Program-made: the position numbers and the translations under genes
Shown: piece by piece, positions 10,853 through 19,171 of the stretch
How positions within the stretch are numbered: position 1 is the stretch's first letter
Layout: each line of letters starts with the position of its first letter
Source: an uncultured Flavobacteriaceae bacterium
GTDB taxonomy: Bacteria; Bacteroidota; Bacteroidia; Flavobacteriales; Flavobacteriaceae
Direction: 5' to 3'
Length of the DNA: 64,000 bases
Assembly (NCBI GenBank): GCA_943788695.1
Contig: CALSRG010000001.1
Span: 496,001 to 560,000, forward strand
Notes under the pieces: generated by a model
What the model was told of the DNA's origin: nothing
The model's input: only the letters and a program-made list of their open reading frames with translations
Databases searched by the model: none

Positions 10853-10915
10853 CTCGGGTTAACATAAAAACACTAAATTTTTTTCACATAAAATAAAAAC
10901 AATCCCATTTTTTAT

Positions 10916-10923
10916 TAAATTTG
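10916..10923 (+). promoter_or_regulatory. -7 promoter box (TAAATTTG)
   Basis: An exact TAnnTTTG match 23 bp upstream of the short barrel gene at 10947; it indicates an independent transcript for that gene. Confidence 0.55.
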
Positions 10924-10946
10924 ACAAACCCTTAAACCTACTTATT

Positions 10947-11369
10947 ATGAGAAAATCATTCTTAGCAATTGCAATTACCTTGTTTTCGTTTTCAGGATTT
11001 AGCTTGGGCGTAACTTACACAACCTCGATTTCTGATACGTTTTTATTGAGACCAGAGTTGCATTTTGCTTCTTTAAGTAAAGATGGTGAGAGCACTTCAT
11101 CCTTGATGCTTCCAATTCCAGCATTGTATGAAGTTGCTGACTCATTTAATTTACAGTTCGGACCCTCGTTGACTTACTCATTGGAAGAATCTACGGACGG
11201 GTATCCAAATTTGGGAATCAGTGCACTAATTGGTGCGGCCTACTCATTTACCGATAATGTTTATGTGCAGGCCAGATATATGCCTCAAATCACAAATACT
11301 TACACAGGTCCTGGAGATTTTAAATTGAAGTCAAATATGTTATCATTTTCTGTTGGTTACGAATTCTAA
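10947..11369 (+). CDS. Short outer-membrane beta-barrel protein (paralog of 14729 gene)
   Basis: A 140-residue protein closely similar to the 171-residue barrel encoded at 14729 (RPELHF, GESTSSLMLPIPALYE against GESANGLLIPVPVMYA, the same SLEES and SFSVGYEF/SVSVGYNF end). Compared with that paralog it lacks about 30 residues right after the signal peptide: FSGFS runs straight into LGVTYT, which aligns with the paralog's NIGLTYT. The in-frame loss removes the Ala-Gln cleavage region and the first strand-loop-strand. The protein may still be exported, as it has a promoter and a terminator, but it may be degenerating. Confidence 0.75.
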   Translation: MRKSFLAIAITLFSFSGFSLGVTYTTSISDTFLLRPELHFASLSKDGESTSSLMLPIPALYEVADSFNLQFGPSLTYSLEESTDGYPNLGISALIGAAYSFTDNVYVQARYMPQITNTYTGPGDFKLKSNMLSFSVGYEF

Positions 11370-11390
11370 TCTTCTGTATGTTAAATTTTT

Positions 11391-11415
11391 AAGGGGGGCG
11401 TAAGCCCCCTTTTTT
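11391..11415 (+). terminator. Bidirectional terminator between convergent genes
   Basis: The arms AAGGGGG and CCCCCTT close around a GCGTAAG loop, followed by a T run. It lies between the barrel gene and the end of the minus-strand hydrolase operon. Confidence 0.85.
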
Positions 11416-11437
11416 TCTATTTGGTTTGCCAATAGCT

Positions 11438-12637
11438 TTAATACCAAATTTCATTTTTGTAAGCGTTGCGTTTTGATGCGGTTTCTCGGCTTTTAATGAT
11501 TAGGTGGTATTTGTCAAGCCTTTTATTCCGATAGCCCATCAAATGGAGTAATTGACGCACCATTAGAAATGCAATCTTTTTATTGACGATAAGGGTGTCT
11601 TTATCTGTTTTATGCCAGCTTACGCCAGGCAGAAATCGTAAAATCCAATCGAAATGCCATTTGCGGAATAGAGCCGAAAGCCACATAAATAGATATGGAA
11701 TTTTTCTAATGAAAAAAAAACCATCATCACCTTGATCCTGATATAGCGGCATAAACATAAGTGAAGATCGTGAGGCTTTAATATCACACTTGTTAGATAT
11801 AGCCAAAACGTCGCCTTTTCTAATCGCTTGGAAGTTGGAGTATCCTGGGATCATAATAAATGTGTCGTCGATTTTAATTTCGTGTCTGTGGTAAATTTCA
11901 AAAAACGAGGTTTTGAACGCCGAAGCGGCTTCAAGTTTGCTATAGAATAGGTCTAAGGAAATGAGATTATTCTTTAAAGAGGCTGTAAAAAAAAGTGATA
12001 AATAAATAAAAGCGACATGATTTTCTATGGCTTCCAATGTATCATGCTGACCAGATTCAAACCCGAACGACACAAATCCTTTTTCATTAAGGTAACTCAA
12101 CAGTGGACCCTCCAAAAACTCCTCAACACCCAGTATTTTTGGAACGGGGTACGATCTGGTGAACGCTCGATTAAGTAATGTGTCATTTACTGTTAAAAAA
12201 GGAATAGATCTGCTCGAAGTGGTATGAAGGTCAAAAAAATAAAACGGACCATTTTCGGTTTTTTGAATATCGCTTATGAGATCAAACAGCTCTTTTTGCT
12301 CGACTTGATCGTTGTGACTTGCATCAAAGGCACCGTTCTTTAAGCCTTTGATTTTGTCTTCATCCCACATCCGATTGAGGTCTTCTCGAATAAATCGTTT
12401 AGACTGCTCAAGGGCTTTTAGGTTTCCTGCCAAAGCATAGACAGCACCACTGATTTTTGTGCGTTGTGACTTCAATGATTTAATCACTTGGTAAAGTGCA
12501 AAAACCCCTGCTGGTTCATTGCCGTGAATACCCCCAATAAAAATCAAACAAGGACCTGGCTGATTGCCTTTAACCGCACCTATGATACGATCGATTTGGA
12601 TGCTCTGATTGAGAGCACTACTGTAAATATTAACCAT
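11438..12637 (-). CDS. Succinylglutamate desuccinylase/aspartoacylase-like metallohydrolase
   Basis: A 399-residue M14-like carboxypeptidase-fold enzyme. The zinc ligands are visible as His38 and Glu41 (GGIHGNEPAG) and His138 (FFDLHTTSS), and the substrate motif REDLNRM (residues 84-90) matches the DLNR motif of AstE and aspartoacylase. Family members remove an acyl group from an amino acid. The C-terminal third (about 280-399) is not typical and contains several Trp/Phe-rich stretches. It is the last gene of a three-gene minus-strand operon and overlaps the CBS gene by 8 bp, so it probably acts on the product or substrate of the upstream GCS2-like ligase. That link is inferred. Confidence 0.85.
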   Translation of the reverse strand: MVNIYSSALNQSIQIDRIIGAVKGNQPGPCLIFIGGIHGNEPAGVFALYQVIKSLKSQRTKISGAVYALAGNLKALEQSKRFIREDLNRMWDEDKIKGLKNGAFDASHNDQVEQKELFDLISDIQKTENGPFYFFDLHTTSSRSIPFLTVNDTLLNRAFTRSYPVPKILGVEEFLEGPLLSYLNEKGFVSFGFESGQHDTLEAIENHVAFIYLSLFFTASLKNNLISLDLFYSKLEAASAFKTSFFEIYHRHEIKIDDTFIMIPGYSNFQAIRKGDVLAISNKCDIKASRSSLMFMPLYQDQGDDGFFFIRKIPYLFMWLSALFRKWHFDWILRFLPGVSWHKTDKDTLIVNKKIAFLMVRQLLHLMGYRNKRLDKYHLIIKSRETASKRNAYKNEIWY

Positions 12638-13313
12638 TGCTATCGTTATACAAATCGTTTCTGGTAATGATACCTATCAATTGGTTATTTTGAACCACAG
12701 GCAGACAACCAATTTTTTTAGTGTCTATCATTTGCTTTGCTTCGGCCAATCCGGTTTCTGGACTAACACTGCAAACATTCCTAAGCATTATATCAGACAC
12801 CAATAAATTGACTTCACTCTGCTTATGATGTTCAAAAAAACTTTGCGTTTGGGACCAAGTGAGGAGTCCGACCAATTTTTCATTGCGATCGACTACAGGT
12901 AAATGATGGATATTTTTCCAACGCATGATATGTAAAATGAGCGAAGCACTATCATCTTTTTGAACGGTAAATAATTGTGTTGTCATGGCATGCTCCACTT
13001 GGTGAGCAGGGCAGATTTGTTCTTGATTAAGATCTATTGTTGGCCACAAATGAGCAGGTGTGTTTTGTTCTTTGTTGTTATACATTTGTTCAGTTAATTT
13101 AACCAGCGCGGCGTCGGGCTTCATGGTGTTTTTTAGTGCTCTAAAACTTGCTACTGACCATTGCGCAGGTGTTTGTCCTAACGTTCGTCCTTCAATTACA
13201 CTAAGAAGTCTATCAATATCCTGATGATCGACAGCCATTTTCTCCAATCCATTTCTGGATAGGGGCAGCAGTACATTTCTTACAAGATCGTTTAGTGCTA
13301 TTTTTTGACCCAT
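12630..13313 (-). CDS. GCS2-domain C-terminal part plus two CBS domains (downstream half of a split gene)
   Basis: A 227-residue product. Residues 1-80 (LVRNVLLPLSRNGL..., IDRLLSVIEGRTLGQTPAQW) match the C-terminal end of glutamate-cysteine-ligase-like GCS2 proteins, so they belong to the domain encoded just upstream. Two CBS domains follow at about 108-155 (LPVVDRNEKLVGLLTW) and 172-222 (LPVVQNNQLIGIITRNDL); such pairs bind adenine nucleotides and regulate the attached enzyme. It is in the same frame as the upstream gene, separated only by one TAG codon. It may be made by reinitiation at the adjacent ATG, or be dead. Confidence 0.8.
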   Translation of the reverse strand: MGQKIALNDLVRNVLLPLSRNGLEKMAVDHQDIDRLLSVIEGRTLGQTPAQWSVASFRALKNTMKPDAALVKLTEQMYNNKEQNTPAHLWPTIDLNQEQICPAHQVEHAMTTQLFTVQKDDSASLILHIMRWKNIHHLPVVDRNEKLVGLLTWSQTQSFFEHHKQSEVNLLVSDIMLRNVCSVSPETGLAEAKQMIDTKKIGCLPVVQNNQLIGIITRNDLYNDSNG

Positions 13314-13316
13314 CTA
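13314..13316 (-). other. In-frame TAG interrupting a GCS2-CBS reading frame
   Basis: Reading on the minus strand, codons run ATG AGC TAG ATG GGT without changing frame. Related GCS2 proteins, as I remember them, have a Trp followed by a Gly/Lys-containing stretch here, so TAG most simply replaces TGG by one transition. Removing it gives one frame of 623 codons (14501 to 12630). Confidence 0.75.
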
Positions 13317-14501
13317 GCTCATGATAGAATCTGATCCAGTTCTTGAAGCTTTTATAAAATTAGATTGTGCATCTTCAAAATCCATTAGTTTTTGAAGGTC
13401 ATCAAAATAAGAAGGCCGCCCTTGCATCAAGCCAACCCAAAAGGCAAAATTGGCCATTTCATCAATAATTGTAGGTCCTGATGGAATGTAGCGGTTTTCA
13501 ATTCGAATATGAGCCTTGCCGTTTCCAACTCCGAAACATGCCCGATTCCAGCGGTATATGTTACCGTTGTGAAGATTTAAGGCATGCAGTTTTGGTATTT
13601 GCCTATCATTTAATTCCTCGAGTGAGGTTTTCGAAATATCTTTCGACATGATTATTTTGTGTCGCGAAATTTCGTGTTTAAAATAATCTACAATACTGCC
13701 CTTCAACCAAGAATTGCCAAATGAAACTCGAGATTGTTGGTTGAGTAGGCTGTGTGAAAAAGGTCTGATGTCTACACTTTGTTGAAAAAGACCAATTCGC
13801 GATTCGCTCCATAGTTCTCGACCAAACAAGAGTGGTGAGTTGACGCATATTCCTAATACAGGTCCTGAAATCGCTTGAGCCCAATTATAACTCGAAATAA
13901 AATCGTTAGGGTCTATTTGAAGATGTGTCTGAAAACTGGTATTACAGGCTTCAAACATTACAGAATCGTGATTTATAGTGAGTTCATCTACTCCTGATAG
14001 GTGAATCAGGAAATCGCCTCCCTTGAGGTATTTTAAACGGTCATTTAATAAAAAATACCTTGTAGCGTTGGTCATAGACGCTAATTTCAAATCACCGTAA
14101 GAAATGGTGGGTAAAATTCCAGTTAGGATGATTTTTGAGTTTTGATCATTGGCAATTTTACTGGCTTTAGTAAGCAGATGGGTAAGTTGTGTTTCTATTT
14201 TTGAAAAGGCACGACCCTCAAGTTTAATGGGATCAAGATTGATTTCTAGATTGAATTTAGCGATTTCGGTGGTAAAGTGAGGGTCGTCTATGTTATTCAG
14301 AATGGCCTCAGCATTTTTTGATGGACGCCAATCGTTACCAACCAAACAAAATTCTTGCTCGGCCCCAATACGAACAATATCTTTTTCTATAAGCCCTTCC
14401 TCAAGCATACGATCTAAGGCCGCAATATCAGAAAGAAGGTGGCTGGCGAAATCGAGGCGTTCTTTTCTGCCAAATTTTGAATGTACTAAATGATCTCCCA
14501 T
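13314..14501 (-). CDS. GCS2-type carboxylate-amine ligase (upstream half of a split gene)
   Basis: A 395-residue ATP-dependent ligase of the glutamate-cysteine ligase family 2 (YbdK-like). Motifs seen: the metal/ATP-binding IGAEQEF (residues 46-51), FNLEINLDP, the NATRYFLLNDR helix start, FEACNTSFQTHLQI, and the RIENRYIPSGPT segment that closes the active site. Such enzymes join the gamma carboxyl of glutamate, or a related acid, to an amine. The last part of the domain is missing and continues in frame after a TAG codon in the next gene. It is the first gene of a minus-strand operon that ends with an AstE-like hydrolase. Confidence 0.85.
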   Translation of the reverse strand: MGDHLVHSKFGRKERLDFASHLLSDIAALDRMLEEGLIEKDIVRIGAEQEFCLVGNDWRPSKNAEAILNNIDDPHFTTEIAKFNLEINLDPIKLEGRAFSKIETQLTHLLTKASKIANDQNSKIILTGILPTISYGDLKLASMTNATRYFLLNDRLKYLKGGDFLIHLSGVDELTINHDSVMFEACNTSFQTHLQIDPNDFISSYNWAQAISGPVLGICVNSPLLFGRELWSESRIGLFQQSVDIRPFSHSLLNQQSRVSFGNSWLKGSIVDYFKHEISRHKIIMSKDISKTSLEELNDRQIPKLHALNLHNGNIYRWNRACFGVGNGKAHIRIENRYIPSGPTIIDEMANFAFWVGLMQGRPSYFDDLQKLMDFEDAQSNFIKASRTGSDSIMS

Positions 14502-14700
14502 ATACTAAAAGGTTAAGAATTAGAAACAGTCTTTAGCAACACATTTAATTGATCTAAAGACACTGTTTAAGGGAATAGATTTTGGGGCCTATTCAACTCA
14601 AATGTACGAAATATTGAAAAAAGACAAATTTGATCACTAGTACCTATCGGATTTCGAAATATTTAATTTTTTTAATTTTTATTTTGGATATTTTTTTTAG

Positions 14701-14708
14701 TAACTTTG
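14701..14708 (+). promoter_or_regulatory. -7 promoter box (TAACTTTG)
   Basis: An exact TAnnTTTG match 20 bp upstream of the barrel gene start, with a TTG at 14684-14686, closer than the usual -33 distance. Confidence 0.6.
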
Positions 14709-14728
14709 ATTAACTAAAAATTAAACAA

Positions 14729-15244
14729 ATGAAAAATTATTTACTTTTTTTATTATTGATTGCAGTCTCATCAACTGGATTTGCACAATTTGGTTTGAAT
14801 GCAGGATACTTGAGTAGTACTACTAAATTATCAGGTGACGGTGGGTCAATCACTAGTGATGCTATTAGTGGATTTAATATTGGGTTGACTTATACTCTAG
14901 ATTTAAATGGGACTCTGATGATGCGTCCAGAACTACATTTCGTCTCTGTGAGTGATGAAGGTGAGTCTGCTAATGGATTATTGATTCCTGTTCCAGTAAT
15001 GTATGCTTTAAGCGATGCTTTTAGTTTACAAATTGGTCCGGCTTTCGGATTTTCTTTAGAGGAATCGGTTGACGATTTTTCAAATTTTGCTTTATCTGCT
15101 GTTGTAGGTGCGTCGTATATGCTTACAGACAATGTATATGGCCAATTGAGATATTTCCCACAATTGTCAAACTCTTATACGGGTGAAGGCGATTTGAAAG
15201 TGAGAAATAATACTTTTTCAGTTTCTGTAGGCTATAACTTCTAG
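14729..15244 (+). CDS. Outer-membrane beta-barrel protein
   Basis: A 171-residue protein with a signal peptide (cleavage after Phe-Ala-Gln, residues 18-20) and alternating strands forming a small, probably eight-stranded barrel of the OmpA/porin-family type (FGLNAGYLSS at the start, FSVSVGYNF at the end with terminal Phe). It has its own promoter and terminator. The gene at 10947 is a shortened paralog; the pair flanks the GCS2/CBS/AstE-like operon. The role is unknown: structural, adhesive or small-solute passage. Confidence 0.8.
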   Translation: MKNYLLFLLLIAVSSTGFAQFGLNAGYLSSTTKLSGDGGSITSDAISGFNIGLTYTLDLNGTLMMRPELHFVSVSDEGESANGLLIPVPVMYALSDAFSLQIGPAFGFSLEESVDDFSNFALSAVVGASYMLTDNVYGQLRYFPQLSNSYTGEGDLKVRNNTFSVSVGYNF

Positions 15245-15265
15245 TTTCAAATTGATTAGAATCTT

Positions 15266-15290
15266 AAAAAGGGGCATCATGCCCCTTTTT
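15266..15290 (+). terminator. Bidirectional terminator
   Basis: The stem AAAAAGGGGC / GCCCCTTTTT with an ATCAT loop lies between the barrel gene and the end of the convergent metal-efflux operon, and is flanked by runs that work on both strands. Confidence 0.88.
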
Positions 15291-15316
15291 AAGTTTTCAA
15301 TTCATGTGTTTGACAC

Positions 15317-15580
15317 TTATTTCTTCCAGCGTTCTAATTTGTGAATGCCCTTTGTAAAAAAACCGGTTAAGAAACTAGGGAATCCCATTTCTATTAGTTT
15401 CCCCTTTACCAATTCACGCATTTTTTCTGGCGTGTCTATGTCAGTATTCCAAAAGGCACCATTGCCATAACACAATGAACAGTACATGTTGCTTTTCGTC
15501 CCGTCGGCATTGGTTCCGCCACTTTGTGGGTCTTTTTTCATCGGCATACTGCAACTCTGACAGTTGTTATATCTTTTCAT
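15317..15580 (-). CDS. Putative zinc ribbon protein at end of metal-efflux operon
   Basis: An 87-residue protein starting at the ATG at 15580; an earlier in-frame Met would place 21 unlikely residues inside the end of the CusB gene. It has two Cys pairs, C7xxC10 and C34xxC37 (YNNCQSCSMPM, MYCSLCYGNG), matching the putative zinc ribbon family of Pfam PF12674. Its position as last gene of the Cus-like operon, 33 bp after CusB, suggests a metal-binding accessory, but family members are not characterised. Confidence 0.8.
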   Translation of the reverse strand: MKRYNNCQSCSMPMKKDPQSGGTNADGTKSNMYCSLCYGNGAFWNTDIDTPEKMRELVKGKLIEMGFPSFLTGFFTKGIHKLERWKK

Positions 15581-15612
15581 AATTATTAAAGTTTTAATTA
15601 CAGTCTTAAATT

Positions 15613-17325
15613 TTAATTTAAAATGGACATGACACTGCCACACTTAAGCATGCTTTGACCGAAATAAGGGTTTCTTATGCTTTCTTCCAAGCTCAACCAA
15701 CTTGCCCCTCGATTGTTATCGGCCATGGGACAATATTGACTGTAAACCGTCTGTCCGACGCCATATCGCTCTACAACAGTCGTCATATTTACAGATAAAA
15801 CGATAAACACTTCTCTCTGGTCAGATAATTGTTCAGTGTTATAAATCTTTTTGCTGGCTTGTTGGATTGCTATTTTCAGTTTGAACCATTCCTTTTTGGT
15901 TTGCGAAACCGTATCATCTGATACTGAATTCAAACGACTGGAAAGTGTTTTTGCGGCATTCTGAACTTTCGCAGGATCGTCATTGACCAATGCGTTTTTA
16001 AGGTCAATATAGCTTTTGAAAATAAGTTGCAAGCTGGTTTGAAATGATTCAGTAACATCAACTTTAGGAACTTTCGTAACGTTGTCATTATTTACGCTTT
16101 GATTCATCATGGATTTTTTTCCATTGAGCTGAGCCGCTGCATCCACAGTAAATGCGCCATTGGTAACAATGGTTTCGCCTTCGCTTAAACCCGATGTAAC
16201 GAAATACATGTCATTTATTGACAAGCCTAATGTCACTTCACGCATTTCAAATACGGGACTGTTAACATCTGTTTTCACATAGACTACAGAGCGCTTACCT
16301 GTCCACAAAACAGCACTCGATGGAATGATGATTTGGCTCTTATTATACGTACTTGCCTCTTTTACAAACCCCTCAACAAACATTCCAGGCTTGAGCAATC
16401 CATCAGGGTTTGCTAAATCTGCCCTTACCACAACAGTTCTGGTTTGCGCATTCAGCGTCGGATCAATAAAGGAAATTTTGGTTTCGACGGATTGATTCTT
16501 ATAGGCGTTATTGGTTATGGTAATCCCTTGTCCTATTTTTAATAGAGAAATTTGGGCTTCATAGGCGTCAAATTCTGCCCAAATAGAACTTAGGTTGGCA
16601 ATTTTATACAACGGCTGACCAGCTTTTACATAATCGCCATTTTCTACCATTTTATGCGTTACCGTTCCAGAGGTGTTGGCATATATGGGGACAAATTCTG
16701 TCACCTTTCCCGACTGTTCAATGCTGTTGATTTGACCTTCAGACAGTTTCCATAGTTTCAATTTATTGCGGACAGCCTGATACAATGCTGGCTGAGTCGA
16801 TTTAAAACTCGCTGAAGTGAGCAGTTCTTGCTGCGCAGCAACCAATTCAGGCGAATAAATTGTGGCTAATTTTTGACCTTTTGTAACTTTTTCGCCAGTT
16901 GTGTTGATGAAAAGGTCTTCTATACGACCATTGAAATAACTGGACTGAACGGCGTTCATCGATTCGTTTTCAACGATTTTCCCAGAAAGCTGAAGGCTGT
17001 TTAAGTTTGAATGATTCGATCCAATTTTTGTCGTTTGAATATTAGCCAAAGCCATCGCATTAGCACTCATTTTAAACTGATTGGCATCGAGACCAGCGCC
17101 ATCTGACTCGGCAGGAATGAGATCCATCCCGCAGAGAGGGCAAGAGCCTGACTCGTTCTGCATCACCTGAGGATGCATCGAACAGGTCCACATTTGATTT
17201 TGCGTAGTAGTCTCGCTATGATTGTGGGTTTCGGTCATCTCTGGCGCATTACCGCTAAAAATGAAATAACCGCCTGCAAGACCTAGCACTGCTGCAATCG
17301 TAATAACAATGATTTTTTGTTTCAT
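15613..17325 (-). CDS. Heavy-metal efflux RND periplasmic adaptor, CusB-like, with DUF3347 tail
   Basis: A 570-residue adaptor that would link the inner-membrane pump to the outer-membrane channel. In order: an N-terminal membrane anchor (1-23); a His-rich linker; a heavy-metal-binding domain (about 45-74) with WTCSMHPQV and CPLCGMDL; barrel-sandwich and beta-barrel adaptor domains (about 110-400, VKAGQPLYKIANLSSIW, LLKPGMFVEGFV); and a DUF3347 domain (about 430-565) with YCPMADNNRGASWLS. A second DUF3347 protein lies directly upstream in the operon. The metal is likely Cu(I)/Ag(I), judging by the Met/Cys-rich binding motifs, but Zn/Co/Ni cannot be excluded. Confidence 0.93.
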   Translation of the reverse strand: MKQKIIVITIAAVLGLAGGYFIFSGNAPEMTETHNHSETTTQNQMWTCSMHPQVMQNESGSCPLCGMDLIPAESDGAGLDANQFKMSANAMALANIQTTKIGSNHSNLNSLQLSGKIVENESMNAVQSSYFNGRIEDLFINTTGEKVTKGQKLATIYSPELVAAQQELLTSASFKSTQPALYQAVRNKLKLWKLSEGQINSIEQSGKVTEFVPIYANTSGTVTHKMVENGDYVKAGQPLYKIANLSSIWAEFDAYEAQISLLKIGQGITITNNAYKNQSVETKISFIDPTLNAQTRTVVVRADLANPDGLLKPGMFVEGFVKEASTYNKSQIIIPSSAVLWTGKRSVVYVKTDVNSPVFEMREVTLGLSINDMYFVTSGLSEGETIVTNGAFTVDAAAQLNGKKSMMNQSVNNDNVTKVPKVDVTESFQTSLQLIFKSYIDLKNALVNDDPAKVQNAAKTLSSRLNSVSDDTVSQTKKEWFKLKIAIQQASKKIYNTEQLSDQREVFIVLSVNMTTVVERYGVGQTVYSQYCPMADNNRGASWLSLEESIRNPYFGQSMLKCGSVMSILN

Positions 17326-17386
17326 AACAATTTAAGTTTCGAATTAACTCAGTTAAGGCCAAAACCTTATGTAATAGGGTTTTGAA

Positions 17387-17926
17387 TTAGTTGATTTCGT
17401 CGGTAACCATACCGCAGTTGAGCATCATACTGCCAAAAAGAGGGTTTTTAACTTCTTTGTTAGCACTCAACCACGAACCTCCTTGACCTGATTTATACAT
17501 TGGACAATACTGAACATATAATTTTGATCCAGTACCAGTAATTTTTACAAGATCTACCATTAAAACGCTTAGTACTTCAAAATGTTCCCGTTGTGTTGCA
17601 ATATCAGTATTGTTAATTTGTGAGCTGTGTTTGGCAATCATCGAAATGGTTTTTGTTATTTCATTTTGATTTTCATCGCTAAATGATGAGATATCAAATT
17701 CCTTCAATGAAGTGTAAAAGGAGGCTGCAAAAGTACTAGCCGTAGCTCCATCATCTGCCACCAAGGCATCCTTCATTTTGAGGTAGTTTTCAATATAGGA
17801 GAGTGTTGTTGACGGCGCTGTTGCATCAGTTGATACCACTTCTTTTTTGGTCTCCTTACAAGATGTCATTGACATGACCAAGGTTGTTATTAGAGCGAAT
17901 CGTGAAAGCGTGTTGATAGTGTTCAT
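17387..17926 (-). CDS. DUF3347 lipoprotein of metal-efflux operon
   Basis: A 179-residue lipoprotein: the lipobox ends at Cys23 (VMSMTSC), giving an outer- or inner-membrane anchor. The rest is a DUF3347 domain with the conserved end YVQYCPMYKSGQGGSWLS and a second conserved Cys in MMLNCG. The Cys/Met/Pro motif fits copper handling, and it repeats the domain fused to the C-terminus of the CusB-like protein encoded next. It may act as a periplasmic metallochaperone feeding the pump; this is inferred from neighbours. Confidence 0.88.
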   Translation of the reverse strand: MNTINTLSRFALITTLVMSMTSCKETKKEVVSTDATAPSTTLSYIENYLKMKDALVADDGATASTFAASFYTSLKEFDISSFSDENQNEITKTISMIAKHSSQINNTDIATQREHFEVLSVLMVDLVKITGTGSKLYVQYCPMYKSGQGGSWLSANKEVKNPLFGSMMLNCGMVTDEIN

Positions 17927-17950
17927 AATGTTTGATTTTAATATATTGAT

Positions 17951-19171
17951 TTAATTGTTACTTAAATAGTTTATCATTGATGACTGCACAAAATAGCTTT
18001 TTACGGCTTCAATTTTAGAGACTTTTAGCTTCATTTGAAGTTCTTGAAGTTCTAAAATATCCTTAAAATTTACAATTTGATTTTCATAGTTTTTTAATAA
18101 TAAATCAAGTCCGTTACTGACTTTTTCAATATTAGAGGCGAAAGTGTCAAAACTAATTTTCGCTGATTGCTGTTCCGAAATAGCCGCAACAAGAAGGTCA
18201 GTTAAAATATTTTTTCTATTGTTTTTTTCTGCGGTTAAAGCTTTTTGTTTGAGGTTATTTTGAGCCGTTATCGATTTCTTTTTATGACTAAAAACAGGTA
18301 CGGACAAAGATACCATTGGCATCATAATATCTTTTCCATTATCACTAAAAGATAAAGCATGTCTTGCCTCAACAGGGATATAGTCAATTCCAATGCCAAT
18401 ACTTGGTGCTGCTTCTTTTTTATTGACCAATTCCGATTGTACCACAGATTCGTACAATCGATCAAACTTAATCAATTCTGGATGTAAGTCGAGTTCTAAT
18501 TCGCTTGTGATCCTGTCGTGGTCAGGCAATGTCAGATTCGATACTACTATGACGTCAAGTGTAACGTCCCGATTGAGCAAATGATTAAAAACGGTTTGTT
18601 CGCTTAAATACTGTTGATCCATGAGTTTTATTTGACGGTCTATATCATTCTTCCTCATTTGCAACTTAAGGACATCCAATAAGGAGGCGTTTCCAACTTC
18701 AACAGATTTTAAAATAATAGTTTCATAGGTTGCTAAAAGCATGGCGTTTTCTTGCAGTACCTCACGTTTGGCGCTAATTGCATATAGTTTGTAATAAGAT
18801 TGACTTACGGCCATTCTTAATTGGCGTTGCGCGACCACCAAATCCTCGTATAGTGCGTTGGCTATCGAGCTTGTGTAATTTTGCCTAGCCGTAATGGTGC
18901 CAAACCATGGCATCATTTGCTTGATAGAAAAACGCATTTTTTGCGCACCGGTTCGTGTTTCGGGTTCACTTGTAAAAACACCAAAACCCAATTCGGTATT
19001 AGGAAGTGAATTGACTTCGTTGGTTTTTTCGGTAGCGACATCATAACGAAATGAATAAGCTTGAATCTCCAAATTATTGGCTTCAGCCTCTTGAATATAA
19101 GACATCAGATCCTGACTATGAGCCATGCTCAAGCCTAATATTATAAAAATAAGAAAAAGGGATTTTTTCAT
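17951..19171 (-). CDS. TolC family outer-membrane efflux protein (CusC/CzcC-like)
   Basis: The start at the ATG at 19171 gives 406 residues with a clear signal peptide (MKKSLFLIFIILGLSMAHS) and a 4-bp ATGA overlap with the stop of the pump gene; a frame-extended start 12 codons earlier would lie inside that gene. The body is two rounds of long amphipathic helices (NLEIQAYSFRYDVATEK, LQMRKNDIDRQIKLMDQ) as in TolC-type channels. It forms the outer-membrane exit duct of the tripartite metal pump. Confidence 0.92.
   Translation of the reverse strand: MKKSLFLIFIILGLSMAHSQDLMSYIQEAEANNLEIQAYSFRYDVATEKTNEVNSLPNTELGFGVFTSEPETRTGAQKMRFSIKQMMPWFGTITARQNYTSSIANALYEDLVVAQRQLRMAVSQSYYKLYAISAKREVLQENAMLLATYETIILKSVEVGNASLLDVLKLQMRKNDIDRQIKLMDQQYLSEQTVFNHLLNRDVTLDVIVVSNLTLPDHDRITSELELDLHPELIKFDRLYESVVQSELVNKKEAAPSIGIGIDYIPVEARHALSFSDNGKDIMMPMVSLSVPVFSHKKKSITAQNNLKQKALTAEKNNRKNILTDLLVAAISEQQSAKISFDTFASNIEKVSNGLDLLLKNYENQIVNFKDILELQELQMKLKVSKIEAVKSYFVQSSMINYLSNN

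Noticed and set aside
13314..13316. TAG read as pyrrolysine
   Set aside because: No pyl genes are seen and this lineage is not known to use pyrrolysine; a nonsense change from Trp is simpler.
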